A stretch of DNA of 64,000 bases, from positions 1-64,000 of the forward strand of contig JABANP010000182.1 of the NCBI GenBank assembly GCA_013115135.1, written 5' to 3'. The DNA is from Perkinsus olseni (taxonomy: Eukaryota; Perkinsozoa; Perkinsida; Perkinsidae). The notes beneath the pieces are model-generated. The model made no database searches, had not been told where the DNA came from, and saw only the letters and a list, made by a program, of their open reading frames with translations. Shown piece after piece: positions 55,133-64,000 of the stretch; positions within the stretch are counted from its first letter, which is position 1; every line of letters begins with the position of its first letter. A program made the position numbers and the translations under genes.

Positions 55133-57183
55133 TTACCAGTCGTCCAAAGACGGCTTGAACCCCTTGTGTTTCTTATCCTCATGAATGGATCTTATCCCCT
55201 CCGCAAAGCCGCGGTCCATCACGCCAATACTGCACTCCAAGTTCCTGCGCGTCGAGTAGCGATCGAAGTTATTCGAGCCCAGGAAAGAGTACACCCCGTC
55301 AAACGAGGAATACTTAGCGTGCATATGCTGAGCACCGTACCTAATCAATCGCAACCTCCAGAGATAGAGCATTAACGCGGAGAGCAATCGAGTCAATGAA
55401 AACCTTCATCCTCATCACAGTTTGAGAATCTTCCAAAACGGCATTCAAAATTCGCAAAGACGATTCCGGTCAGGAGTTGAAGGAGTTGTGGTATCAACCT
55501 TATCAAGTGTCCCGGCGCACATCGAAACATCGCAGCCCGGCAAACCCACGAACTGCCGAACGGCGTGAGTCTGCGCCATGAGGTCCCCCGGTATGGGCCA
55601 GAAATCAGAGTTGCCCGACACGAGCAGAGATGTCTTCACCCTTCGCCGCGTTATGGTATCTACCGAGACCGCAGGTTCGATCCCCGGTAACGACATTTCT
55701 CCTTACCAATAAGTGTTCGCCTGAGGAATCCGGGCGGAGTGAAATATGCCGAAGCGATGATCACGCTCTGATCGGCGCTCTTCAGTAACAGCTGTAGCGA
55801 CTTCTGCAAACCGTAATCTTGTCGTCTCACACAACTATTCAAAACCTGCCCAGGCGACCAATTTCGTATCCTGCACTGTTCAACCTTGGATACTGACACC
55901 TCCAGCTCCACTTACCTGTACATACATGCCCGGCTCAGCAACTGCTGGAACATCAGGAATGGAAGAGCGCACAATGTCCGAACCAGACTCCTTCAAACTG
56001 GAAATGAAAACCTAAATTTAGGTACGCCCAATCACCCACATTCGCTGAGCAACAACCAACGCTCTTCCTTGATAACAATAAGCTCGGATTGTAACAATAA
56101 TCCGTTCAGCATTTCGCGCGCCACGAAATTCCACCCTACTACATCAGCAAGATCCTTAACACACGGTCCTCTCATTCGAGAATGGACATCATAAAAGTGA
56201 CCGTCGCCGCCCATCTTCGGACTGCAGGTCTCCTGGTGGATATTCATCGACCCACAGAAGCCGATCTGAAACCAAACGAGAACCGTACCACCCGTTTCCC
56301 TCAACGCGGCGAGGCAGGCCCCCCCCCTTCAACAAAGTAATTGTGAAACTCAGAATTCACTCTTACGCGCGAAATGCGGTTCCATAATCGATCCCAGAAT
56401 TAATTCTTATACGACCAGAACGAACGAGAAAATAATCTCCCTGGCGATCAGATTAGAATGCAATTCCAGAATCGATCCTAGCATCAATTCTGACACGTGA
56501 AATGAGATTCCAGAATCGATTACAAATTTCGGAATTGGTATCATGAACACCTCCTTGGCTGCAGCTTCTCGCAAACAAGCTATCCCTCCCATTATTACAT
56601 TGTCAGCTACTAGTATTTTACGGTGATCTCGAAAGCATGGCGGGCCTATTGTATCAGTCAGGAACGGCACCATTGGGTTGAACACGACCACAGGGACGCC
56701 GATGGACCTGGGCCAATCACCAGCACATCGTCACGCGCCACGAAAATATCCGCGTATGTATGTCAGCTCAAAGTCAAACGCCGATGTGCTTGCGACACAA
56801 TAATGGGCTCTGTGCCGCATAACAGAGCATCGTCGATGCCGTTCTCTACTGTCGGAACAAATTTAGTCCTCAATGAGTAACTCTATGGGACGACTGCAAA
56901 GCAAAATCTCGTTCTACCTCAGATGCTCCAGCCATTCTTTCCGGAATGCACTGCCGCCACAAGCATCCAAAATGAGAATCTACAGTGACCACACTCGCGC
57001 CTTCCCTCCCTCGCTTCAACCTACGACGTCCACCCCTCGTCTCTTGGCCCTGACCAGCGCGTCGTAGAACCTCTCGGCCACGCTGGAGCCGTCAAAGATG
57101 TAGCTTTCCATCCATACACGATCCTTAGCCGAGTCTATCGCTTCCAACATAACAGGAAAACACGTATCGCCGCCCTCTAGTAT
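55133..57183 (-). CDS. Phospholipase D-family, cardiolipin synthase-like enzyme
   Basis: Exons on minus: 57183..57025, 56979..56918, 56707..56599, 56265..56135, 55997..55916, 55845..55707, 55659..55521, 55340..55133 (343 codons); the first exon(s) with the start are not resolved. Two HKD catalytic motifs are complete: HRKILVADNIGFCGSMN and HAKYSSFDGVYSFLGSNNFD. Other PLD/CLS landmarks: AIDSAKDRVWMESYIFDGSS, VILILDACGGSAF, VFNPMVPF, HSRMRGPCVKDL, ASAYFTPPGFLRR, TSLLVSGNSDF. Such enzymes join phosphatidylglycerol with a second phosphatidyl donor to make cardiolipin, or act as PLD/nucleases; the layout is that of bacterial-type Cls, which occurs in some protist mitochondria. The junction 56135/55997 uses a weak donor (GG|GTGGAA), and 55521 uses GTGCGC. 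The intron 55706-55660 is 47 nt. Confidence 0.85.
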
Positions 57184-57746
57184 CTACAGTAGAGGAAATG
57201 GCGAGGGCGACCCTTTACACACAAAGGTGGCATGCTGCTAGACGACAGCAGCTGGCGACTGGAAGAGTTCTTTAGGACCACTACTGTGTATTATTGGCGT
57301 GATGGCAGCCGGAAGCGGCCTTTGTGCTGAGAGACGTGGCGACTATACCATGTACCAATCGGTTGGTATAGAACGAGTCAGGGTCGACTGAAGGTTTCCT
57401 TATACCTCGTGCTGTACATGGTACATTCGCCACGTCAGAGTCAGCGAGTCAGAGTAATGAATGACGAGAAATGTGGTACTGCTTGAATTTTAAAACTTTG
57501 CATGCATCCAATGCCGGAGCAACAGTCGTAGTAATACTGACGATACAGAAGGTTCTCACTCGCTGTGGACCAGACCGCTGGCATGCTCCGGATACCAGGG
57601 CTTCATACACAGTCACACGGGACTCATTCCAAGTGTGTCCAACAGACTGCTGCCTCTCCTGAGTTTCAGGCGCTCTCCCAGGATTAAGTTTAATAAGTAA
57701 AAATGCGGAACTTATGAGAGACAGTCTATCGACCACCCGGACTAAT
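57184..57746. other. Foldback repeat and dispersed-repeat copy between two minus-strand genes
   Basis: Contains the foldback repeat (57286-57425) and, at about 57628-57700, a copy of the dispersed repeat beginning GTGTCCAACAGACTGCTGCC, also at about 9515. The missing first exon of the PLD-like gene is probably here: ATGCCACCTTTGTGT at about 57232-57218 precedes a GTAAAG donor, but would leave an intron of only 35 nt. Confidence 0.4.
57286..57425 (+). repeat. Foldback element with inverted arms
   Basis: Left arm GACGTGGCGACTATACCATG with TAC; right arm is the inverse of GACGTGGCGAATGTACCATG with TAC, about 60 nt apart. A related copy is at 49813-49910. No target duplication could be defined. 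Confidence 0.75.
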
Positions 57747-58454
57747 TCACACAGCCAGGCTCGTGCACGAGAATGCGCGCACATGTTTATCCAAAATGAC
57801 GATCTGCCCGCGTAGGGCTGCCCCCATGCGTCGACGAGATGACGAAGCGAGATCTCACCTGAACGTCGTTGCCACTCGAGTATTTGCCATGCTTGTGCAT
57901 GGTATGCAGTATTTCCGCCCACTTCTCTCGGGCTGTGTAGATCTGGTCATCCGTGTAGTCAGGGCAAACCTCTCTGTTGTAAGCCCGACAAACAGCTTCA
58001 ACCACCTCACGGGCAGCCTCTGACCCGCAACTTCGACTGCCTGATCACAAATATCAATCCCGCACGGCGAATTCCAGCGTGCATGCGAGCTAGTGGAATG
58101 GCGCGAAAAAAAAATTTCCGGTGTATCCCGTTGAGTGCGAGACATTTTGCCACTAAGAAAATAACATCAGCCTCGCAAAATTCGGCGGTGAATTACCACA
58201 AGCTTCCCCAGCAAACACTCTTGTGGAACGTGCGGCTCCACAAAATCCCATCTCAAACGAAGAACCAAATGCCGAAAATTTCTTTCGCTCACCGACAGCC
58301 GTAAGCTGGATAAGCACGACGAAACCGCAGCTTCCCATGTACTACATTCCTTAGTAATGGTATCAAATTCAGCTTCCTTTTGCCTCAGCCGCTTTTGCCC
58401 TAGCGCCCATCTTTTGTACTCTCCTAATCTTTCTCGTAGACGGGCGAATACCAT
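57747..58454 (-). CDS. Unassigned multi-exon gene (model incomplete)
   Basis: Supported pieces on minus: a basic helical start from ATG 58454 (MVFARLRERLGEYKRWALGQ) to a GTGAGC donor at 58292; and a later block 58019..57859 (EAAREVVEAVCRAYNREVCP ... YTAREKWAEILHTMHKHG) with a GTGAGA donor, followed by 57803..57747 (IVILDKHVRAFSCTSLAV, stop). The middle exons could not be joined in a single frame. I recognise no family. Same strand as the three genes to its left. Confidence 0.4.
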
Positions 58455-60715
58455 CAGCAGAAGTGAAGAAGGGAAAGATATTTCATCTCAACTACTTCAA
58501 CCCATCCCGCAGGTCTCTCTTGTGCCGCTTCCTCATCACAAACGTTCTGAACTTGTTAGCTGTCCTATTTGCGGATCCCTCCCAGTGCCAACTCATTACT
58601 CGTGATAACGCAACACCCGCCGGATAGAATCGAAATGGACACTAATTTACAGACTCCATGATTCAACCGAATGTTGCAAGTTTCGCATACATGACCCTCC
58701 GCCATCTCCGGGTTATACCAATTTCACCTGAGGCTGAGAATCTAAGCTACAAGACGTTTCTGATCCTCTCAGCAAGTTACTGAGAATGGCCAACGTTATG
58801 GCATGGGGACGGGTTCTTGACAGTAACCGATCAATCCGAGCTCGACTGTGCGATTAATTCGCAAATACATGAAATCAATTGAGAACCGCTCCCCGTCCTG
58901 GACTTTCCGACGGGAACGACGGTCGTTGAGAAACCATTCCGATAATAGAGCCGATCTCTACTAGAGGGCATCGACTTCAAAAGGGCCCACCCCTCACGAA
59001 TTTTCGAGGCGAACGAGTCGAGAGTTGTAACGCACGCCAATGGGAAGCTCTGGTCGAGCTTAACATAACCCCGTTTTCGGCTGCATCTTACTCGCAAGTT
59101 TCAGTCCCGAAATATCGAACCAAACGCCGAAAAATCGCGAAAATTCGTCGGCAGAATCACAGAGGTCTGTTCAGCACAACATAGGGCGTTGTTCAACGCA
59201 ACATAAGGGTGCCCTAAATTTGTCACGGATGTCACAAATATCCTGCAGTTGTCAATAAACTAATCAGTGATGTCACAAATCCCTTCCAAAGTTCTAAGAG
59301 GGTGTAAGTAAGGCCATCTTACTAAAAGTTAGTAACTAACTGACTCTAAGCACAAGTAAAACTGCATTGCTGAGTCCAATCTCAACTGCAGGTTAAAACT
59401 AATTCGTAGGACAAAGAAAGAAACGAAGGACTGCGGGTGAGAGCCAAGAAAGGGAAACCTGAAACCCCACCCGAAACCCGACAGGGCAACCAGAAACCCG
59501 AACTGTTATCCAAGGCAACACTTTCCCCCTAGTTCTTCTCCTTGGGTATGCGTACATTAGCACGCAGACGCACAGGCGTCAGAAGGATTCTGCTGAAGGG
59601 TTATTTCCAGATTCAGGCTACTCGGCACAACGATCGTGAAACTCACGAATGATCCCACGATAGGCCGTCACCAATCTCTCTTCACAAAATCTGTATGAGA
59701 TGGATCCTGAACAGATCCAGGGCCCCGATTCAGGCGGAAAGCAGGAGAGAATCTCTCCGGAAAAGGATCTCTCGGAGAGTGACGTCGGTCCCAGCCAGTA
59801 TGCTAAGCATACTATGCTCCATCATGAACTTCATGACATGAAGCCTTCATGTGAATCCTACGGATGGCCCAGGTTCGATACCTCTGAGGGACCGCCTCTG
59901 TACCGTAAAGTAAATTCCAGTTCACCAACATCCCTATGTCCTATGGGTGAACGGACGTGATTGGCGCCTCTAACGTAGCCTCGGCGCGGCGGGGACAGCG
60001 CGCACAATTTTCTAGCACGCATACACACGGTGTGAAGTATCGGCCCGATACTATCGGGGTGGCCTTAGCAGAACCAAAGAAGAGGGGAAGTCGATGTAGA
60101 CAAGTCGGAGTGGTTCTTGATGTCACAGTAGTTCTGGGTGGCCTCAATCTCAAATTGAGATTCTCAATACTTGGAACTCGAAGTCAGAGGTGTAGTAGTT
60201 GGAAGGTCGGGTTGCAGAGATCAGTACCACGTAGCAGGGATCACAGTGGAAGCATATGAGTTAAATCGTACTGGAGTCTCTCTCACTGTGAGAGTCTCAC
60301 ACACAAAATCTCAGCTTAGGGCCCCCCTAAATATGAAACCGCTGACGGTTATATGCAGACAAACTGAGGCGCGCGCCAACAACCGTCCCTGCCCTTTCGA
60401 ACCAGCGGTTCGGCACGGACACTCAGCTCGTGATATGACAGCCGAGCCAAGTCTGGGATGACCCCAGTGGGGTCTTGTCATCCCTGGTCGTTGCGCTGCG
60501 CAACTTGCGCAGCACGCGGTTGCGATGTCCAGCGATGATCAGATTGAAACGTTCTTCAATAATGAGCAATACATGAATTGGTTTATCACGTCTTCCTGCT
60601 CGAAGGCCTCGACCGAATTCTTCTGCATCTTCCCCAATCCTAGCGTTCACCAACTCAGTCGCCAGTCCTCCGACGTTTGCTTCAGCTACTGTTAATTATT
60701 TTTTACAGCAAATAT
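58455..60715. other. Intergenic, no supported gene
   Basis: A minus frame at 58831-59097 and a plus frame at 59700-59960 (MDPEQIQGPDSGGKQERISP start) have no recognisable domain. The stretch at 59160-59290 repeats CAACATA and TGTCACAAAT several times. A 9-bp hairpin with a 1-nt loop (GCTGCGCAA-C-TTGCGCAGC) is at 60495-60513. Confidence 0.4.
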
Positions 60716-61000
60716 TCAATGGTGGGCCTCGTACAAAGCAGAGGCGGGAAACCAAAAGTTTTGCCTGCCCGGCACTACAATAAGCCCCTGCGAGCACCGA
60801 GATACTGCATGAGGGCCCCAACAAAGTTGATTGAAGGACTTGCGTCGCTTCAAATCAAGAATTAATTCATATAAATGGTAAGGGACACCACCTTCGACCC
60901 TCTTCCTAGCCTGCTTCAGGAGCGGACAGGAGAGGAGGTAGTGCCGCGCGATCCCCACCGGCGTCCCACAATACACTCTGGCGAGTTGACCACCCCGCAT
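60716..61000 (-). pseudogene. Probable relic of a non-LTR retrotransposon C-terminus
   Basis: The minus frame contains VYCGTPVGIARHYLLSCPLL followed by KQARKRV, resembling the C-x-CG-x-P-x-x-H-x-LL-x-CP-x-x-x-x-R zinc-like motif found at the end of LINE polyproteins after RT/RNase H. The first Cys of the pattern and all RT sequence are absent, so only a short fragment remains. The assignment rests on this single motif. Confidence 0.35.
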
Positions 61001-62575
61001 CTATAGAGATGGGCTGGGGTTGGGCCCTTTCCGAATACGATGGCACTGCTAGTTGCCGTGACTTCCCCGCGTACAGACGAGCGTGTGAAGCGCAGTAAAA
61101 GAAGTCGTTTACAGAAGTGCCCGTGCCTTACAGTAAGGCAGTCTTTTGGCAGAAGTGCCCAAAGACCCTGTTACGGGGTCCCAGTATCACATCCAGGTTC
61201 TTCAACACTAGAGATGGGCAAATTTAGGGTGTTAACTACGGAACGGTACCGACTACGGGAACCAACCGTAGCACGGTACGGTTACGGAAGAAGGGTACGG
61301 TCCGTACCGTACGGATGACGAAACAACCTGTTTCTCCTTATCTGCAGAGTTTGTCAACTCAAGTTGAGTTGACATGGACATTCCAGTCGTTCGAAGTGAA
61401 GGCGGCGTGTGAGAAGCATCAGAGCAAAAGAAAATCCGCACCTACTTCAGCCACCTCGTGAAAAAAAACCGAGCGTAGCGGCCATAGGCTTGAAGCCTAT
61501 CGTGCGAACGCCTAACGACGCCCGCCGAAAATCCCGAGGAAACCAGTCTAGCCCCACTTTCTCCACGGTATGGAAGCGAATAAGGCTGAAAGTTAAAGCA
61601 TATACGTTTTCGAGCATGGGGAATCCGAATCTACCACTGAAATTAACTCAGGAAGGACGAGTGATACTGAACACGCAAAACCGACCAGAGAGGGTAATCC
61701 CTAAAACTTTTCCTCCCAAAATGTTGATAAATGTACGGAAGTCGAAGATGATTGCGATAGGGATGTTAACGGTTGCGCAGAAGCATCAGTGTACGGTGGC
61801 TGCACGCATCTAAAGTTTAGCTGCTAAATGAGAGTGTTCCCCCTGCTCATTGACACAACTAGGCGAAAGCCTCTTCTGCACTTACGAAAGAGGCTTGCAT
61901 ATAAGACAATAGCATGGCCACGGTCCTTAGAATTAGAATATCACTCGTCTCGGGTGCTCTCCAATACTCAACGAAGTCACATCGACGCCTGTGACACCTC
62001 AGCTTATCTGCACAAACCTGGAGTTCCCTCGACAGGGTGGTCGGGTTTTCATCAGATGTAGACAGGCTCCGTCGCTGCAAACCGCTCAGCAAGAATCATC
62101 GACTATCGATCATCGGTATCTAGTAGATACCGACGATCGATAGTCGATAGAAGACACAGGATGGTCGATAGTCTATCGACTGTCGTGTGTACTAGCTACC
62201 AAAGATAGATATTATCTACCGAAATACTCCACCACGGCCCCTATGCTGCGCTTACCATCGACAGTAGACTCAGTAGTAGTGTGTCGAGGATCCAAGAATG
62301 AGGCAGCAACAGATATATGACCAACGATGTCGTCCTCACCGTCCACCACCAAGGAGCGCTTGAAGTAATTCTCGACAGAGGATAGTACCCTCAGGACACC
62401 AAAGCTCGACTATTACTTGAATACCTTGCTGTGACCGCTTGCTTGAGCTTCCGACTCAATCCTCGGGTAACTGGCAGTTACTAACTGCCCTTACAGACGA
62501 TATAGTGGGTAATGTAGACCCCGAAAACTTAATGGTGGCCTGCTAAAGGTAGCAAGGAGGCTTTGCAAACTATCG
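61001..62575. other. Repeat-rich region, no supported gene
   Basis: At 61003-61030 and 61209-61320 there are TAGAGATGGGC starts and GTACGG runs that resemble the hAT-MITE family. A perfect 11-bp hairpin with 1-nt loop (TGTCAACTCAA-G-TTGAGTTGACA) lies at 61352-61374 and a 25-bp one at 62098-62148. A 134-codon basic frame (61409-61813) is unassigned. Confidence 0.45.
62098..62148. repeat. 25-bp hairpin with 1-nt loop
   Basis: Arms 62098-62122 and 62124-62148 match at 24 of 25 positions around G62123. Further CGATAG/CTATCG inverted strings follow to 62190. Confidence 0.9.
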
Positions 62576-63121
62576 ATGAGCTCCTCATCTGACGGAGACA
62601 AAGCGTTCACAGCATACGACTATATCATGCCTTCATGTACAGGGCCTGTACTACAGGCGAAGTTTGTCCGAAGCTCGGATTCCGAACCACGAAGAGCCAA
62701 GCATTGCTGTTTATGCCTTGCGAACTTCTCCCTGAATGTCGAGAACCACGATAACAACTTCTGGGGTGATTCCAGGCTGGAATTTCCAGCGCACCACTAC
62801 ATCCCTAGGTATGACACGGAACCTATGACCATCGGGGACTCCCTTACCAATGGTCGGAACCCTGACAGGGAGGGACTCTTCCACAGACTGTTGGAGTACA
62901 TCGAGCACGATGTTCGACTGTCGAATGAATCGGCCATGATCACGGAGCTTCTTCAAGAGGTTTCCAATGCCTTTGGTCGATCTATTCGTGCTCCGACCCA
63001 CATCTTCTCCCCAGGCTTCATCGTACGAGTCGTCAATATCAGCAGAACCCGACTCGAACCCATCCGCTTCAATTATTTAGTCTGGGCTTTATTGAATTGC
63101 TCTGAGTTTTCACTAATTTGA
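62576..63121 (+). CDS. Hypothetical protein
   Basis: 181 codons from ATG 62576. It has a Cys cluster (KHCCLCLANFSL) and a helical middle (EGLFHRLLEYIEHDVRLS). The last part runs into a tandem-like repeat (TTGCTCT followed by TTTCACTAA, also at 63155-63195), so the true end may be earlier or it may belong to a mobile element. No family recognised; the length is borderline for chance. Confidence 0.35.
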   Translation: MSSSSDGDKAFTAYDYIMPSCTGPVLQAKFVRSSDSEPRRAKHCCLCLANFSLNVENHDNNFWGDSRLEFPAHHYIPRYDTEPMTIGDSLTNGRNPDREGLFHRLLEYIEHDVRLSNESAMITELLQEVSNAFGRSIRAPTHIFSPGFIVRVVNISRTRLEPIRFNYLVWALLNCSEFSLI

Positions 63122-64000
63122 TCCGGCCCGGACCGTCCGGGCCTCACTAAATTGCTCTGGGTTTTTACTGATTCGCTCAGGGGTTTCACTAAGTAGGTCT
63201 AGAAATGGTATATATTCAGTGAACGGGGTGATCTGGCCATCCCTGCTTACTCGTCATTGACAGTCGATACGGCAGGCGCCACCTGCCAGGCGGCGTCAGC
63301 TCGGACAAATGTTGTACGTCGGGATCTGTCAGACTTTTTCGGTCCACCCTCCTGCTGAGTTCGGGCCCACTTCCGAGGTCTTTGAGGTAGGTTCCCTACG
63401 ATGTAACGGCTATGGTCACTCGAACGCGGTTTGTCTACGGACCATTGGAGTGAAGTTACCGCATTAGCATAATTTGGGGCCCGGGATCTAACCCCACGAG
63501 AAACCGGTAGTTCTTTGCGGACAGTTTGATTTGCTCACTCGATGTTCATCTCGGAGTAGTCGGAGTAGGGACAGTCTCACCTCGCCACTGGTTCCGTATT
63601 CCTAATGCGGTGGACGAGCGCCCGACTGCGAAGCCGACTGTTGAGCACGACGCGTCAAACGCGTCCTGTTTAAACTGTCATAGTTCGATTCGGCGAATCG
63701 GATTTGCGCATGCGTCAATTCGGGCTAAGCGACTTTCCGCAGCCGCTGCAGGTTTGGGGAGGTCCGAAGCTCTCGTACGAACTCGCTGGAACAGGTCTGA
63801 GGATGTGAGATTCTCACAGTGAGTCTCACTGACGCAGTGACACTAAGTGACATCCACTTCCCTCCAAGGACCCGGAAACTTCGGGCCAAAACCCAGCTCC
63901 AGACTCATTGTGGAATTCTACTAAGGGCCTTGTGCACACTCAGCTTGAGTGACTCAAGTGCCCACTTTTGTTGAGGGTCCCTAAGTTGAGGGAGCTCTTG
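63122..64000. other. Right-edge region, repeats and a tRNA-like B box, no gene
   Basis: Near 63125-63200 the units ATTGCTCTG and TTTCACTAA recur, with the short palindrome GGCCCGGAC-C-GTCCGGGCC. A B-box-like GGGGTTAGATCCCGGGCC is on minus at 63478-63495. At 63805-63840 GTGAGATTCTCAC and AGTGAGTCTCACT are short palindromes. Confidence 0.4.

Noticed and set aside
55674..55687. B-box GGTTCGATCCCCGG on plus
   Set aside because: It lies within and at the edge of the 47-nt PLD intron, with no A box or stems nearby, so it is probably coincidence.
1..64000. CRISPR array, bacterial operon, ribosomal RNA
   Set aside because: No evenly spaced direct repeats, no Shine-Dalgarno-type gene starts and no rRNA sequence recognised; the genes are intron-bearing eukaryotic ones.

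Overview
The window looks like nuclear DNA of a unicellular eukaryote. Genes are split by many short introns (most 35-70 nt, GT-AG, often GTAG at the donor), lie close together on one strand, and encode core eukaryotic proteins: prefoldin 2, gamma-tubulin complex protein 3, farnesyltransferase beta, a MAT1/TFIIH subunit, a mucolipin-type channel and a tubulin-tyrosine-ligase-like protein. The intron style, tandem same-strand genes and mobile-element mix fit an alveolate of the Perkinsus/dinoflagellate lineage. That placement is inference; no marker gene here fixes the species, and I did not see a spliced-leader gene.

Layout: 1-7998 is the 3' part of an intact BEL/Pao-type retrotransposon polyprotein, cut by the left edge. 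9.7-13.3 kb holds prefoldin 2 and, 115 nt after its stop, a CID/RS-domain protein likely to act at the RNA polymerase II tail. 13.3-18 kb is mostly non-coding and carries a 924-bp hAT-like non-autonomous element. 18-25.2 kb has a two-exon orphan gene, the C-terminal exons of a TTLL protein and a single-exon TRPML channel. tRNA-Thr(AGU) lies at 25.9 kb on the minus strand. A gamma-tubulin complex protein 3 gene of about 20 exons fills 26.2-31.9 kb, with hAT MITE insertions in its introns. 32-36.4 kb holds two paralogous small secreted Cys-rich proteins and a decayed secreted GNAT-like paralog, within a field of repeated 30-bp motifs. 37.3-42.7 kb is a DIRS-order (tyrosine recombinase) retrotransposon with a frameshifted RT/RNase H. 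42.9-47.4 kb has a secreted orphan and the intact GNAT-like paralog. Near 47.4-47.8 kb the coding strand switches: MAT1-like, farnesyltransferase beta (9 exons), a PLD-type cardiolipin-synthase-like gene and an unassigned gene all lie on the minus strand to 58.5 kb. The rest, to 64 kb, is mostly repeats, hairpins and relics.

The exon models were built by hand from similarity to known families plus GT/AG (or GC/AG) sites with matching codon phases. Those given with exact exons are phase-consistent throughout. The strongest unusual signals are: the tyrosine-recombinase retroelement and its terminal hairpins; a class of near-perfect inverted repeats with about 1-nt loops, one of which forms an exon/intron boundary; the secreted Cys-rich and GNAT-like paralog cluster; and two GC-AG introns.
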